Shown piece by piece: positions 1-8,938 of a stretch of 21,009 nucleotides of DNA. The notes beneath the pieces are model-generated. The model was given only the letters and a program-made list of their open reading frames with translations. It searched no databases and was not told where the DNA came from. Position numbers and translations under genes: made by a program. The stretch's first letter is position 1. The number at the start of each line of letters is the position of its first letter. The DNA is from an uncultured Clostridia bacterium (GTDB lineage: Bacteria > Bacillota > Clostridia > Christensenellales > DTU072), in NCBI GenBank assembly GCA_934296355.1, contig CAKRAY010000010.1:1-21009 (forward strand), in the 5' to 3' direction.

Positions 1-1
1 T

Positions 2-493
2 AAAGAACTGCTTGCCAAAAGTCAGGACCGCCTCTTAGACAGAACGCCGTTTTTCGGCACGGTAAGATTGCGTAAACCGCAAACGGACGAGGAAAAGAGC
101 GCGTTGATAGACCAACTTATCAGAGCGTATAAAAAGTGGAAAGTCATTTACGTATTGAAAGATAAAGAGTACGTGAGCGTTAACCCCACGGTTATCAACA
201 ACGACATCGAGGAAACTTTTTGCGCCTCGGAATACGCGTATCTGACTTTTTACAATAAGAACTATAAAGCCAAATACGGCAACAAAACGCTCAAATCGAT
301 TCGCAAAGATTTCGACGTCAAAGAGAACGAAGATTACGAAACGCAAGCGGTGGAGTCGGCGAGCCTTATTACCGAAAAACTCAAAAGCCGCAAGGACATC
401 GACAATATAATTTTTGCCGAAAACGACTTATTGAAAATCGAGGACGTAAACGATAACGGCTCCGTACTTGACGAATTATTAAATCTTTTGTGA
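2..493 (+). CDS. Unrecognised protein, 3' part only (5' end outside window)
   Basis: The reading frame is open to the left edge of the window (first complete codon at position 2), so at least the last 163 codons are present and the true start lies upstream. A TTG at 68 could be read as a start, but it has no Shine-Dalgarno sequence before it and the frame upstream still looks coding (KELLAKSQDRLLDRTPFFG). The visible part is charged and probably mixed alpha/beta. I see no catalytic motif, membrane segment or recognisable domain. It ends in an acidic stretch followed by DELLNLL. The next gene has its own promoter about 30 bases downstream, so this gene need not be co-transcribed with the accessory operon. 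It is close enough to belong to the same functional island, but that is only inference. Confidence 0.7.
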   Translation, partial: KELLAKSQDRLLDRTPFFGTVRLRKPQTDEEKSALIDQLIRAYKKWKVIYVLKDKEYVSVNPTVINNDIEETFCASEYAYLTFYNKNYKAKYGNKTLKSIRKDFDVKENEDYETQAVESASLITEKLKSRKDIDNIIFAENDLLKIEDVNDNGSVLDELLNLL

Positions 494-522
494 CGACGAA
501 CGCAAACTAAAGATATAAAATC

Positions 523-551
523 TTGTTTTTTGCTAAGTTCCTATGTATAAT
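523..551 (+). promoter_or_regulatory. Sigma-A type promoter of the accessory operon
   Basis: A -35 box TTGTTT (523-528) and a -10 box TATAAT (546-551) are separated by 17 bases. A second, overlapping TATAAT follows at 551-556. Transcription would start near 558, leaving a leader of about 40 bases before the ATG at 597, which has an AAGGAAGG ribosome binding site at 581-588. This is the only clear promoter I see before the five-gene set that follows. No operator-like palindrome is evident around it. Confidence 0.7.
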
Positions 552-596
552 ATAATATAAACTATAATGTAATCTAAACAAAGGAAGGTCTGTCGT

Positions 597-2081
597 ATGG
601 TAATAAAGGAACATGTAAACGACGTTATCGATTGGTGCAAAGAGGCGGGCGTAAGAATTCCCAAGGAATTTACGGAATTACGCAATTTGACGAATTACTA
701 CCGCGGAGCGAAAAACGACGGCATGGCGGAGCGTTGTTATAAAACGGTTAAACGCTTGTTGCGTCAACCGAATAGAGAAAACAAGAAGAAAGTCGTCGAC
801 GTAATCGCCGTTTGGACGGCGTTAAAAGACATGGCGCCGCAAAAAGCCGTTGAAGAAAGCGTAGGCAGACAAACCTTAAACAGTGAAGAAAGAACATATT
901 TATTAACAGGAGAAGGAGAAGAAAAAATTATGGCTGAACAATACAATTTCGCAAAACCTTTACAATATTTACTCGACGAAACGAGAACGGTACTTCAAGT
1001 AAGACTTGAAACCGCTTCGGAAGATCAAAAAGTAAGAATTAACAAGCAAATAGAGTTTATAACCGAACAAATTTCCGAGTTGGACAAGGTAAACGACGTG
1101 AGTAGTCCAAAAGCGTCCGACGCGGCGTGGGGAGTATACCGGGCGGTAGAAGCGCTCAGAGATTCGATAAAGAAAAAAGTTTACGAAAACGTCGACAATT
1201 CCGTTAAAGGCACCGTAAGCGCATTCGATACCATAAGAAAAGCAGTCGCCGCAATGGTCGCGCTTAAATTTCCCAAGAAAACGGAAAAAGTAGAGAACCC
1301 TTTCCATTGGGAATACGGTCAAGACGTAACGTTTATCGCCGAATTGCTCGTTAGAGATTTCAGAGCCAAGTACGACGATTTGAACGTTTCCATCGACGAA
1401 ACGGTCAGAACTTTGGAAAGCAATATAGACGATTGCGACAACAAAATAAGAACGGCAGACGAAAGCATCGCCGCTTGCGACAACGAATACGACGCTTTGG
1501 AAGCAAGGCACGAAAACGGCGAGATAAGCGACGCGGACTTTGACAGAAGAAGCAACAGAATAGCCGACAAAATCGAAGATTACGAAGCGGATATCGACGC
1601 GGAGAGCGATACGCTTAACGTTTTGGAAGAAAACAGGAAATACATAAGAGACGTAAAGAACACGATTTGCAAAGAGATAGAGAAGTTCTTAAAAGTGTTC
1701 TCGTCATCGAACGTGAAAATTATCACCATAGGTCAATATATTCTCAACACGATGGATAATATCGGCAAACTCGTAAGGGGCGAGTCGATAGACAAAGACC
1801 AGATACAGACTTCCATCAACTATATCGCTTCTCTCGTTAACCAAGCGCAAGCGGAATTCAACCAAGTAATAGACATCGTCGCCGAACCGGTAGTGAATCG
1901 CGTAGAGCGTACGGATAGAGAAAGACAAACGACGGACAGAAAACCGACGGAAAACCGTATGCAAATTAGACGTAATCGTCAAAGAAACGCCGGAAGCACG
2001 GTTACCAACAACGTGGTAGACCCCACCGTTACGACGGTTATCAAACCCGTAACCAACGATACCACCAATAGAGACGACTAA
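597..2081 (+). CDS. Coiled-coil protein of unknown function, first gene of accessory operon
   Basis: This 494-residue protein is not one I recognise. The ATG at 597 follows a good ribosome binding site and a promoter. Residues 1-111 form a separate-looking N-terminal part. An internal ATG at 930 (residue M112) has a stronger Shine-Dalgarno run just upstream, so a 383-residue form may also be made. Residues about 112-255 are predicted helical. Residues about 258-350 are a highly charged, heptad-rich coiled coil (for example SNIDDCDNKIRTADES). Residues about 365-430 are more hydrophobic helix without an obvious transmembrane segment. The last 60 residues are a disordered, Arg- and Thr-rich tail. 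There is no signal peptide and no catalytic motif. Its place at the head of an operon with a helicase and AAA+ ATPase suggests a structural or scaffold component; that is inference. The 133-base gap to the next gene holds nothing I can identify. Confidence 0.75.
   Translation: MVIKEHVNDVIDWCKEAGVRIPKEFTELRNLTNYYRGAKNDGMAERCYKTVKRLLRQPNRENKKKVVDVIAVWTALKDMAPQKAVEESVGRQTLNSEERTYLLTGEGEEKIMAEQYNFAKPLQYLLDETRTVLQVRLETASEDQKVRINKQIEFITEQISELDKVNDVSSPKASDAAWGVYRAVEALRDSIKKKVYENVDNSVKGTVSAFDTIRKAVAAMVALKFPKKTEKVENPFHWEYGQDVTFIAELLVRDFRAKYDDLNVSIDETVRTLESNIDDCDNKIRTADESIAACDNEYDALEARHENGEISDADFDRRSNRIADKIEDYEADIDAESDTLNVLEENRKYIRDVKNTICKEIEKFLKVFSSSNVKIITIGQYILNTMDNIGKLVRGESIDKDQIQTSINYIASLVNQAQAEFNQVIDIVAEPVVNRVERTDRERQTTDRKPTENRMQIRRNRQRNAGSTVTNNVVDPTVTTVIKPVTNDTTNRDD
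908..932 (+). promoter_or_regulatory. Strong internal ribosome binding site and in-frame ATG
   Basis: Inside the first accessory gene, the purine-rich run AGGAGAAGGAG (908-918) precedes an in-frame ATG at 930 with about 11 bases between. The codons here translate as TGEGEEKI, which looks like a translated ribosome binding site and not like a conserved protein segment. The downstream start reads MAEQYNF. Either two isoforms are made from one frame, or a small upstream gene has become fused in frame to the main coiled-coil gene. Confidence 0.5.
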
Positions 2082-2214
2082 AAAAACGGATATCGGGGAA
2101 ATGCCCGCGGAGAGGAAACGACGGCTGTTTGGAAAACCTCGCTTTGCGTTTTCGTAAAGAATCGACGCGCTTAAACCGCTCCGAACATATTACAAGGGAA
2201 ATGAGAGAAATACG

Positions 2215-4260
2215 ATGGGACTTAACTATCCGCAAAGAATAGAACTTATAAATAAGAACTACTACTACGGCGCAAGCGACTCCGGAGTTTTAACTAGAGG
2301 AATAGCCGAAGCGCAAGCGTTATGTAAAGAAAGACTTAACGAGAGCAATCTCGTTAAGTGCAAACGTATTTTATGCAGAATCGAACTCAAACAAGCGGTT
2401 ATCGAGTTTATTACCGAAACGCTGAGCGAAGAGAGCGAAAAAAAGTTTAACGAAAAGTTAGACGCGGTAGAAGCGGAATTCAGAAGCACGTATCCTAGCG
2501 GCGAAGATTTATCTTCGTCGCTTACCATACTCGCAATCTCCGCGTTGAGAGAGAGGGCGAAAAGTCTATCGTCCGTTTTCGCGACCGTATTGTCCGAGCG
2601 AGCAAAACTTATCGGCGACAACGGCGAGTTTAAGGGTAACTCGATAGACTTTTATCGTTTAAGCGAAGAACTTAGCCGTATCGAGGGTAGTTTAGGCGAA
2701 ATCGACTTTTTATCGCCGTTTCCTAAGAGCGACGAACGCATTTACGGAAAGTTCGCGTTCGTAGACGGCATACCCACGGTAAAAACGACGGTAAACGGTA
2801 TTTTAGAGGAAGTAAAAACCGCGTTTTTGCGTAAAGCCGACGTCGACTTAAAGAAGATAACGATAGATAGTTACGTAAAGGACAAAGACAGCGTAATTTA
2901 TACTCCGTCCATGCGCCTTACGGAAAACGAACGCGCCTCGCAAGTTTTGTTCGTAAGCACGCCGCTTACCGAGGAGTTCGACTTGTTAATCTACGCGAAC
3001 TGCTTCGATTCCCGTAGCGGCGCGGAACGCAAGGTTACGGCTTTTGCGTCAGATTGGGTTGCCAAACATAAAGATACGAGCGCCGAAACAGTAGAAAAGC
3101 GTTTTTCGAGCGCGCTTGCCGTAGCCGATATAAACTCGGATACGGATATGTTCGTCGTGTACGGCTTGAACAGACTCCCGGACGCTCAAAGGGACGGTAT
3201 TTTTATCGCGTGCGCCAAGCATGCGCTTATGCGCGGGAAAAAAGTCTATTTCGTTTTTCACGATACGAGCGGCGAATTGGAATTATATAATCGTTACTCG
3301 GAGTTGGAAGCGGCGGCGAAAGAAATGCCGGACGCCGAAAATAAGTTTTTATCTTTGCCTCAGTTCGAGGACGTCAGATACGAACTTACCAAAGAGGGCT
3401 TTTCTCCCGAAGAAGCAGACTATATAAGAAAGAGCGCGCCGTTTATCGGTTTTAACGGCTTGAACGCCGCGGTTAGATTAAAGAGGAAACACAACGACTT
3501 GTGGAAGTCGGAGGTTAAAGAGTTATCCGAACAAAACAAGCGTTTTTCCTTAGAATTTATTCGTAATCTTAACGTACAAGAAAACTTTATTCCCGCCGAT
3601 TGGCAGTGGAAAGACGATTTGGAAAGGAAGTCCGTTTCGCAAGACGAAGGCTACGATTACGACAAGATACGCGACGTCAGCGACGCGAAGATCGAGCAAA
3701 TTCTATCCAATCCCGAATACGATATATATAGGCGCGTAGGCAGTCTTTGCGTGTACGTTTTGCTTGCCGACGAGGACGTAAGCAACTGGGAAAACGGCGT
3801 TATTACCTTGGAAACGAAAGAAAAGAGGATAGCCCGCGCCATAAGACTGTGTTGCTTTGCAATGGGAACGCATTGCGCCGACCCCGAAGTAGAGTTTAGC
3901 GACGAAACCGCCGGCGGTTGGGGCGCGAGATGTTGCCACGGCGGCAAAAAGATAGTAATAAAAAGAAGTTGCATAGAGGGGAGAGGCAGTTTTCAGTGGA
4001 CTTGCGGAACGATTCCGCACGAACTTTTTCACTCGGTACAGCATACGCTGACCGACTATAACGCTCCGCCCGGCTGGTATAAAAGGACGTATCATTTGTC
4101 TGACGAAAGGATAGCGACGTGGAGAGACAATTTCTCGATATACACGGATATCGACAACAATAGAAATCAATATATGGTACAAGCCGTAGAAACGGACGCG
4201 CGAGACTTCGAAAGTTTTTGTTTAGGCGATATAGCGTTGTCGTATACGAGATTGAATTAA
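2215..4260 (+). CDS. Large protein with C-terminal HELFH zinc-metallopeptidase-like domain
   Basis: This 681-residue protein starts at the ATG at 2215, preceded by a modest purine-rich site. Near the C-terminus, H602-E-L-F-H606 is a classic HExxH zincin motif. E659 in E-T-D-A, 53 residues downstream, is a good candidate for the third zinc ligand, as in zincins where the Glu lies in an ExxA helix. Just before HExxH there is a Cys-rich Gly-rich stretch (C573, C574, H575, C586, C597). Residues about 20-170 are helical and charged. Residues about 235-360 look alpha/beta (strand-rich segments such as MFVVYGL and KKVYFVFHD), with no match I can name. There is no signal peptide or membrane helix, so it probably acts in the cytoplasm. 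The motif supports a zinc-dependent peptidase-like fold; substrate and activity are unknown. The stop codon is followed 11 bases later by the helicase start, implying co-translation. Confidence 0.75.
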   Translation: MGLNYPQRIELINKNYYYGASDSGVLTRGIAEAQALCKERLNESNLVKCKRILCRIELKQAVIEFITETLSEESEKKFNEKLDAVEAEFRSTYPSGEDLSSSLTILAISALRERAKSLSSVFATVLSERAKLIGDNGEFKGNSIDFYRLSEELSRIEGSLGEIDFLSPFPKSDERIYGKFAFVDGIPTVKTTVNGILEEVKTAFLRKADVDLKKITIDSYVKDKDSVIYTPSMRLTENERASQVLFVSTPLTEEFDLLIYANCFDSRSGAERKVTAFASDWVAKHKDTSAETVEKRFSSALAVADINSDTDMFVVYGLNRLPDAQRDGIFIACAKHALMRGKKVYFVFHDTSGELELYNRYSELEAAAKEMPDAENKFLSLPQFEDVRYELTKEGFSPEEADYIRKSAPFIGFNGLNAAVRLKRKHNDLWKSEVKELSEQNKRFSLEFIRNLNVQENFIPADWQWKDDLERKSVSQDEGYDYDKIRDVSDAKIEQILSNPEYDIYRRVGSLCVYVLLADEDVSNWENGVITLETKEKRIARAIRLCCFAMGTHCADPEVEFSDETAGGWGARCCHGGKKIVIKRSCIEGRGSFQWTCGTIPHELFHSVQHTLTDYNAPPGWYKRTYHLSDERIATWRDNFSIYTDIDNNRNQYMVQAVETDARDFESFCLGDIALSYTRLN

Positions 4261-4271
4261 CGGAGGAAAGT

Positions 4272-7200
4272 ATGAACGAAAAAAAACAAGGCGAAAAACA
4301 AAAGATTTTCTTAGCGAATTTAGAGTTTTATCAAAAGAAACTTCTTCATTTAGCCGACAATAACAACAGGCACATAGATATCGGCGTGGACGATAGCGGC
4401 GCGCCGCTAAAAAAAGACGTATTCACTTTATACGACGGCAAAGAGAATTTCGGCGTGAGATTTTTCACTCAACTTGCCGCAAGAGCGGGTATGTTGCCTT
4501 CGGTCATACTGGAAGACAGCGCGGTAATGGCGGGCGAACAAGTGTTCCGTAACGTAGGAGATTATAACTGTTCTTGGCGCGCCAACGTAGAAAAGAACGC
4601 GAATCGCGACGCGCAAAAGCAACTCGGCAAATTCATCGACGAAGCCTATAAAGAAATATCGCAAAAGGGCAACAACCCGATGTTCTTATCCGTAGGCGCG
4701 ATTAAATGGAAAATTATCAGAAATAGTGGTAAAGAAGAAACGGTTATGTCGCCGCTTATCATCGTACCTATAAAACTCATAAGAGGCTTGCAAAATCAAC
4801 CCGTGCGTATCGAGTTCGTAGACGACGAATCGTATATAAACGAGTGTTTTTATAAACTTTACGAAGAAATTATGTCGGGAGTGGACCCGTTCCCGACCGT
4901 GGGCGTAAGCGAAGACGGCGAAAGCATAAGAACTTTACCCGACGAGTTAAGCGAGTTCGATATAGTAAAGTATTTTAACTTAGTCGCGACGTACGTGAAA
5001 GAACATCAAAGCATGAAAGTCAGCGACAGCACGGTGTTCGAGTTCTATCCCGATATAGTGGCGATATCCAAGTACACGCACGACGATATATGTATGTACC
5101 GCGATATCATGCGCCATAAAAATCAAATCGTCGAACATCCCGTTTTGCAACGCGTTTTCGGCGGCGAAAAGGGAAGCGACGAAACTCGCCGCGACTCGTC
5201 CGACGTAAGGTTCGTGTTGCGTTACGACGAAGTGCAAAGGCAAATCGCCGAGCGCGTTATAGTAAACGGCGAGAGTATCAAAGTGCAAGGTCCTCCGGGA
5301 ACGGGAAAAACGCAAACGATAGCCAATATGATAGCGGCGGCTCTCGACAAAAACAAGAAAGTTTTGTTTGTTTCCAAGAAAAAAGCGGCTCTCGACGAAG
5401 TTTACAACAAACTTCCCGCCGAACTCAAACCTTTCGTGCTGAGGATAAACGCCGAGGGCGAAAACACGGTGGCTTCGCTAAGTCCCGCCACGATACATAA
5501 CAGTTTGCTAGAAGTTTTTCGTTTGCAAATGGCTTCCGCGAGTTTGCGCCAAACTCAAAATAACGGCGCGGTGCTTTCCTCGCAACATACCGAAGCGGCA
5601 AAGAAATTGCTGAGCGTTTACAAGAAGACCATGTTCGAGGAGCAAAACGACTTTAATCTTTACGACGTCATGACCGAGTTTATCGAAAACGCCGATAAAG
5701 GTTGTCCCGTTTTCCCGTTGCCGCGCGATTTCAAAGATACCTTAACGCACATAGAAGCGTTAAGAACCTCGGAAAAAGTAAAGACTTGCGGCAATTATCT
5801 TAAAATGCTCACCAAAGACTTTTCTTTCAACGCGATGTATTCGCCTTGGTACGGCGTAAGAAACGACGTGGTTTGTCCCGTTATGCAAGACGGCGATATT
5901 AAGAAAATAGAAGACTACGCGAACCGCTTGGATATCATTGCGGACACTTATCCGATCTTAAAGAAGTTCTCCATGTACGAATTGGAACTCGCGTCGGGAA
6001 TAAAAAGCCCGGTAGAAAACGTCATCGCTTACTTGCGCTTACCGGACGCCGATAAAATTCACGAGCAAGTGAAGAAAATTTACGACGTATACGAGCGGTT
6101 AGACGCATACGGCGATAAGTTCTACGCGTTTATAGACGCGGGGTTGCCCGAAAAATTAGCGGGCAAGAGTTGTCCTAAATTAGATTCGGCTTTTGACGGA
6201 GCGACTATTTCCGCGCTTAAAGAAACGCTCGAATTCTTCGATGACGTCGCGTTAAGAAGAATGTTCGCCAACAAAGAAGCGATAAAAGCGAAAGTAAAAG
6301 AGTATTTGGACTTAACGGCGCAAGCGGAAGAGTCGCTGAAAGCGTTTACCGAATCTTTCGGCAAAGAAGCGAGCGAGGAAGACAAGAAGATTTTGCTTAA
6401 ATCTTGCGAAAAACTGAGTAAGTTCTATGGACGCGAGATAACAAGCGAACAAGAACTCGGCTTGTTCGGCAAGAAAGCGTTGCAAAAAGCCAAAGAACTA
6501 TTCGTAGGCGGCGGCAAGTACAAGAACGCGGCGAGCGTAATTAAAGCGCTCGAAAATTACGAAAACAGCGTTAAACGTTTAGAGCAAGCCTCCTCGGTTC
6601 ACGAAGAGATAAGTTTTTTATTCGAAAAAGAAGTCGCGAAAGAGAACTTACCTTGTATCGACTTTATGTTAGGCGCGACCGCGCAAGCAAGCGACAGATA
6701 TTCGGCGCTTAGCGATATTAAAGATTTTATCGTTAGAATAGAACTTATTTTCGGCGAAGAAAAACCGAGATGCGTAGATAGGTTGTTAAGAACCGCTACC
6801 GTAGCGGAGATTAAGCAAGCGTTCGATTTTTGTAAACTGTACAGAGAGCGCACGAAACTGATTAGCGAACTCAATGCGCGTTTTAACGGCGAAACCGCCG
6901 CTTATCCTATAATCGACCCCGACAAGAAGTATTCGCTTAGCGACATAAAGGATATTTACTCGGATACGCTCGCGCTTATTCCCTTGTCGAAAACGGAAAA
7001 TCCCGCGGCGATAATATCGGCGTTACGCCCCACGCGCGAAGCAGCCGTTTTCGTCGCGACCAAAATCAAAGAGTTTGCGGAAAAGAACACGGCGAAGTGG
7101 CTCGGACGCGAGACGGTTTATCGCTACCACGAAGACTATTCGGTAAAACATTTGCATATTTTCGTCAAAGAAATTCAAGAAAGCGCGTCCTTAGAAGCGA

Positions 7201-8894
7201 TGAAGAGTTTCATTAACGGCATATTAAACAACGAGGCGCTGGAAATGTTCTTTAAGCGTTTCATTACGGGAATGGACGAAAGTTGTAAGCGGTTTAGTTT
7301 CGAACGGATGTTCAAGCAAGCGGTTTACGGCGCGGTTATCGATAAAAATCGTAAAGTTCTCGACAAATTCGCGGGCGGTGAGATGGATAAACTGATAACG
7401 AGTTTCGACGAAACCGAAATGAAGCTCATCGAGAACAACAAAACGTTTATCGCGCTCGAAGAACTTACCGCGGTGGAAAGATTAAAGCGCGATTTACCGA
7501 ACGCTTTCCGCTTCCTCGCCAACGAGAAAACGCCGTATAAAGTTTGCAGACGTTACTTTAAGGATAAAGGCGCGGAAATAATGTCGCTGAAACATTGCTT
7601 GATTATGTCGCCCGCCACGGTAAGCACGGTGCTTAAAAACGAAGTTTTCGAAAAATTCGACGTTGCTATTTTCGACGAGGCGAGCCAAATAGAGCCGCAA
7701 GAACTTATCCCCGTCGTTTTCAGAGCGAAACAAAGCGTAATAATAGGCGACGAGTATCAAATGCCGCCGATCAGTCACTTTACGGCGCAAAGCGCGCAAA
7801 GCGGCGACGACGACTTCGAGAAGGTAGAATCCGCGCTCGACCTCATTAAGCGTAACGAAGCGATGGATTCGGTTTCGCTCAGATGCCATTACCGCAGTAA
7901 GACGGAGTCGTTAATCGCCTATTCGGAACGTTATTACGACGATATGCTCACTTTCCCGTCGGTAGTGCCTTACGGTAAAACTCTCGGAATAAGAGATTAC
8001 TATATAGAAAGCGCGGTCAGCGCGGGCGGACTTAACGAGCAAGAGGCGAATAAGGTAATAGAACTTATTAAGAGCCATTACGAAAACAATCCCGATCTAA
8101 GCCTCGGCGTACTTACTTTCGGAGTAAAACAAGCGACGCTTATAAGAGATAAACTTCGTAAGGAAGAGATATACGGCAAAGTTTCCGCCGAAGAACAAGC
8201 CGGGCGGTTCTTCGTCCGTCCGGTCGAACAAGTGCAAGGACAGGAAATCGACCACATGATAATGAGTTTGACTTACGGCAGTCGCGCGGACGGCGGTTTA
8301 TTAGGCAGTTTCGGCGACCTCGGCAGAAAGGATATAGGAGAACGCGTTTTCAACGTGGCGGCGTCGAGAGCCAAGAATATGCTTAGCGTGGTACACTCGT
8401 TCGTAGCCGCCGATATAGGCGACACGAGACAAGGTATCGGTTATCTCGGCGCGTTCTTGGATATAGTGAAGAAGTACGCCGTCGTCGACGATTCCAATCA
8501 AGCGATGCGGACTAATTCGAGCAGTCTCGATAACGGTTTCTTTAACAGCGTCAAGCATTTCCTTATGCAGGAGTGCGGCGTTAACGAAGACAGAATTATG
8601 CTCGATTACGGCGCGACTCCCAAGTCGCTACGCGTACCCGTAGTTATTCTCACTCCCGATAAAACGGCGGCGGAAGCGGGTATTTTATGCGAAGCGAAGC
8701 CCATAGTAGACGCGCGCAAAGTCGAGTATCTCGACTACCTTATAAGATATCCTAAGACCCTTGCGGAACGCGGCTGGAACAAACTCACGCGAATATTCAT
8801 ATACGACTGGTTGAACAGTCCGCAAGAAAAGGAGCGCGTAAAAGAGTTTATCAAACAAAGCGTAAGCGGCAACGAAGCCGAATCGGTTAACTAA
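4272..8894 (+). CDS. DUF4011-family superfamily 1 helicase with possible C-terminal Vsr/MTES_1575-like nuclease domain
   Basis: This 1540-residue protein starts at the ATG at 4272, set by GGAGG at 4262-4266. The frame is open further upstream, but only over the end of the preceding gene. The N-terminus carries a DUF4011-like signature: NPMFLSVGAIKW (135-146) and MSPLIIVPIKL (159-169). The helicase core has Walker A GPPGTGKT (340-347), Walker B with D1135-E1136 in IFDEASQ, motif III GDEYQMPP (1159-1166), the HYRS motif, QGQE (1322-1325) and motif VI NVAASRAK (1361-1368). About 780 mostly helical residues are inserted between Walker A and B, as is usual in this family. The last 150 residues resemble the Vsr/MTES_1575-like endonuclease domain, ending in a GW...RIFIYDWL strand-helix. 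E1474-A-K1476 could be the ExK pair, but the expected upstream Asp is not clear. It should unwind or translocate on nucleic acid; cleavage is uncertain. I recall DUF4011-helicase-Vsr proteins among anti-phage genes. Confidence 0.9.
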   Translation: MNEKKQGEKQKIFLANLEFYQKKLLHLADNNNRHIDIGVDDSGAPLKKDVFTLYDGKENFGVRFFTQLAARAGMLPSVILEDSAVMAGEQVFRNVGDYNCSWRANVEKNANRDAQKQLGKFIDEAYKEISQKGNNPMFLSVGAIKWKIIRNSGKEETVMSPLIIVPIKLIRGLQNQPVRIEFVDDESYINECFYKLYEEIMSGVDPFPTVGVSEDGESIRTLPDELSEFDIVKYFNLVATYVKEHQSMKVSDSTVFEFYPDIVAISKYTHDDICMYRDIMRHKNQIVEHPVLQRVFGGEKGSDETRRDSSDVRFVLRYDEVQRQIAERVIVNGESIKVQGPPGTGKTQTIANMIAAALDKNKKVLFVSKKKAALDEVYNKLPAELKPFVLRINAEGENTVASLSPATIHNSLLEVFRLQMASASLRQTQNNGAVLSSQHTEAAKKLLSVYKKTMFEEQNDFNLYDVMTEFIENADKGCPVFPLPRDFKDTLTHIEALRTSEKVKTCGNYLKMLTKDFSFNAMYSPWYGVRNDVVCPVMQDGDIKKIEDYANRLDIIADTYPILKKFSMYELELASGIKSPVENVIAYLRLPDADKIHEQVKKIYDVYERLDAYGDKFYAFIDAGLPEKLAGKSCPKLDSAFDGATISALKETLEFFDDVALRRMFANKEAIKAKVKEYLDLTAQAEESLKAFTESFGKEASEEDKKILLKSCEKLSKFYGREITSEQELGLFGKKALQKAKELFVGGGKYKNAASVIKALENYENSVKRLEQASSVHEEISFLFEKEVAKENLPCIDFMLGATAQASDRYSALSDIKDFIVRIELIFGEEKPRCVDRLLRTATVAEIKQAFDFCKLYRERTKLISELNARFNGETAAYPIIDPDKKYSLSDIKDIYSDTLALIPLSKTENPAAIISALRPTREAAVFVATKIKEFAEKNTAKWLGRETVYRYHEDYSVKHLHIFVKEIQESASLEAMKSFINGILNNEALEMFFKRFITGMDESCKRFSFERMFKQAVYGAVIDKNRKVLDKFAGGEMDKLITSFDETEMKLIENNKTFIALEELTAVERLKRDLPNAFRFLANEKTPYKVCRRYFKDKGAEIMSLKHCLIMSPATVSTVLKNEVFEKFDVAIFDEASQIEPQELIPVVFRAKQSVIIGDEYQMPPISHFTAQSAQSGDDDFEKVESALDLIKRNEAMDSVSLRCHYRSKTESLIAYSERYYDDMLTFPSVVPYGKTLGIRDYYIESAVSAGGLNEQEANKVIELIKSHYENNPDLSLGVLTFGVKQATLIRDKLRKEEIYGKVSAEEQAGRFFVRPVEQVQGQEIDHMIMSLTYGSRADGGLLGSFGDLGRKDIGERVFNVAASRAKNMLSVVHSFVAADIGDTRQGIGYLGAFLDIVKKYAVVDDSNQAMRTNSSSLDNGFFNSVKHFLMQECGVNEDRIMLDYGATPKSLRVPVVILTPDKTAAEAGILCEAKPIVDARKVEYLDYLIRYPKTLAERGWNKLTRIFIYDWLNSPQEKERVKEFIKQSVSGNEAESVN

Positions 8895-8938
8895 TAGAAT
8901 AAAAAAAAGAATCATAGATAAAAAGGAGAATTACAAGA

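Noticed and set aside
68..70. TTG at 68 as start of the first gene
   Set aside because: No ribosome binding site precedes it, and the frame is open and coding-like back to the window edge.
969..1511. 180-codon open frame on the - strand, and other long - strand frames (for example 3703-4182, 9808-10332, 13271-13726)
   Set aside because: Each lies opposite a well-supported + strand gene and shows no ribosome binding site or domain; they arise from codon bias of the opposite strand.
2100..2156. 18-codon ORF (MPAERKRRLFGKPRFAFS) in the gap before the HExxH gene
   Set aside because: Too short, weak ribosome binding site, no recognisable product.
4218..4271. Helicase start at the ATG at 4218, overlapping the HExxH gene by 43 bases
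   Set aside because: The ATG at 4272 has GGAGG at 4262-4266 and begins MNEKKQGEKQ; the upstream codons are the end of the preceding gene read in another frame.
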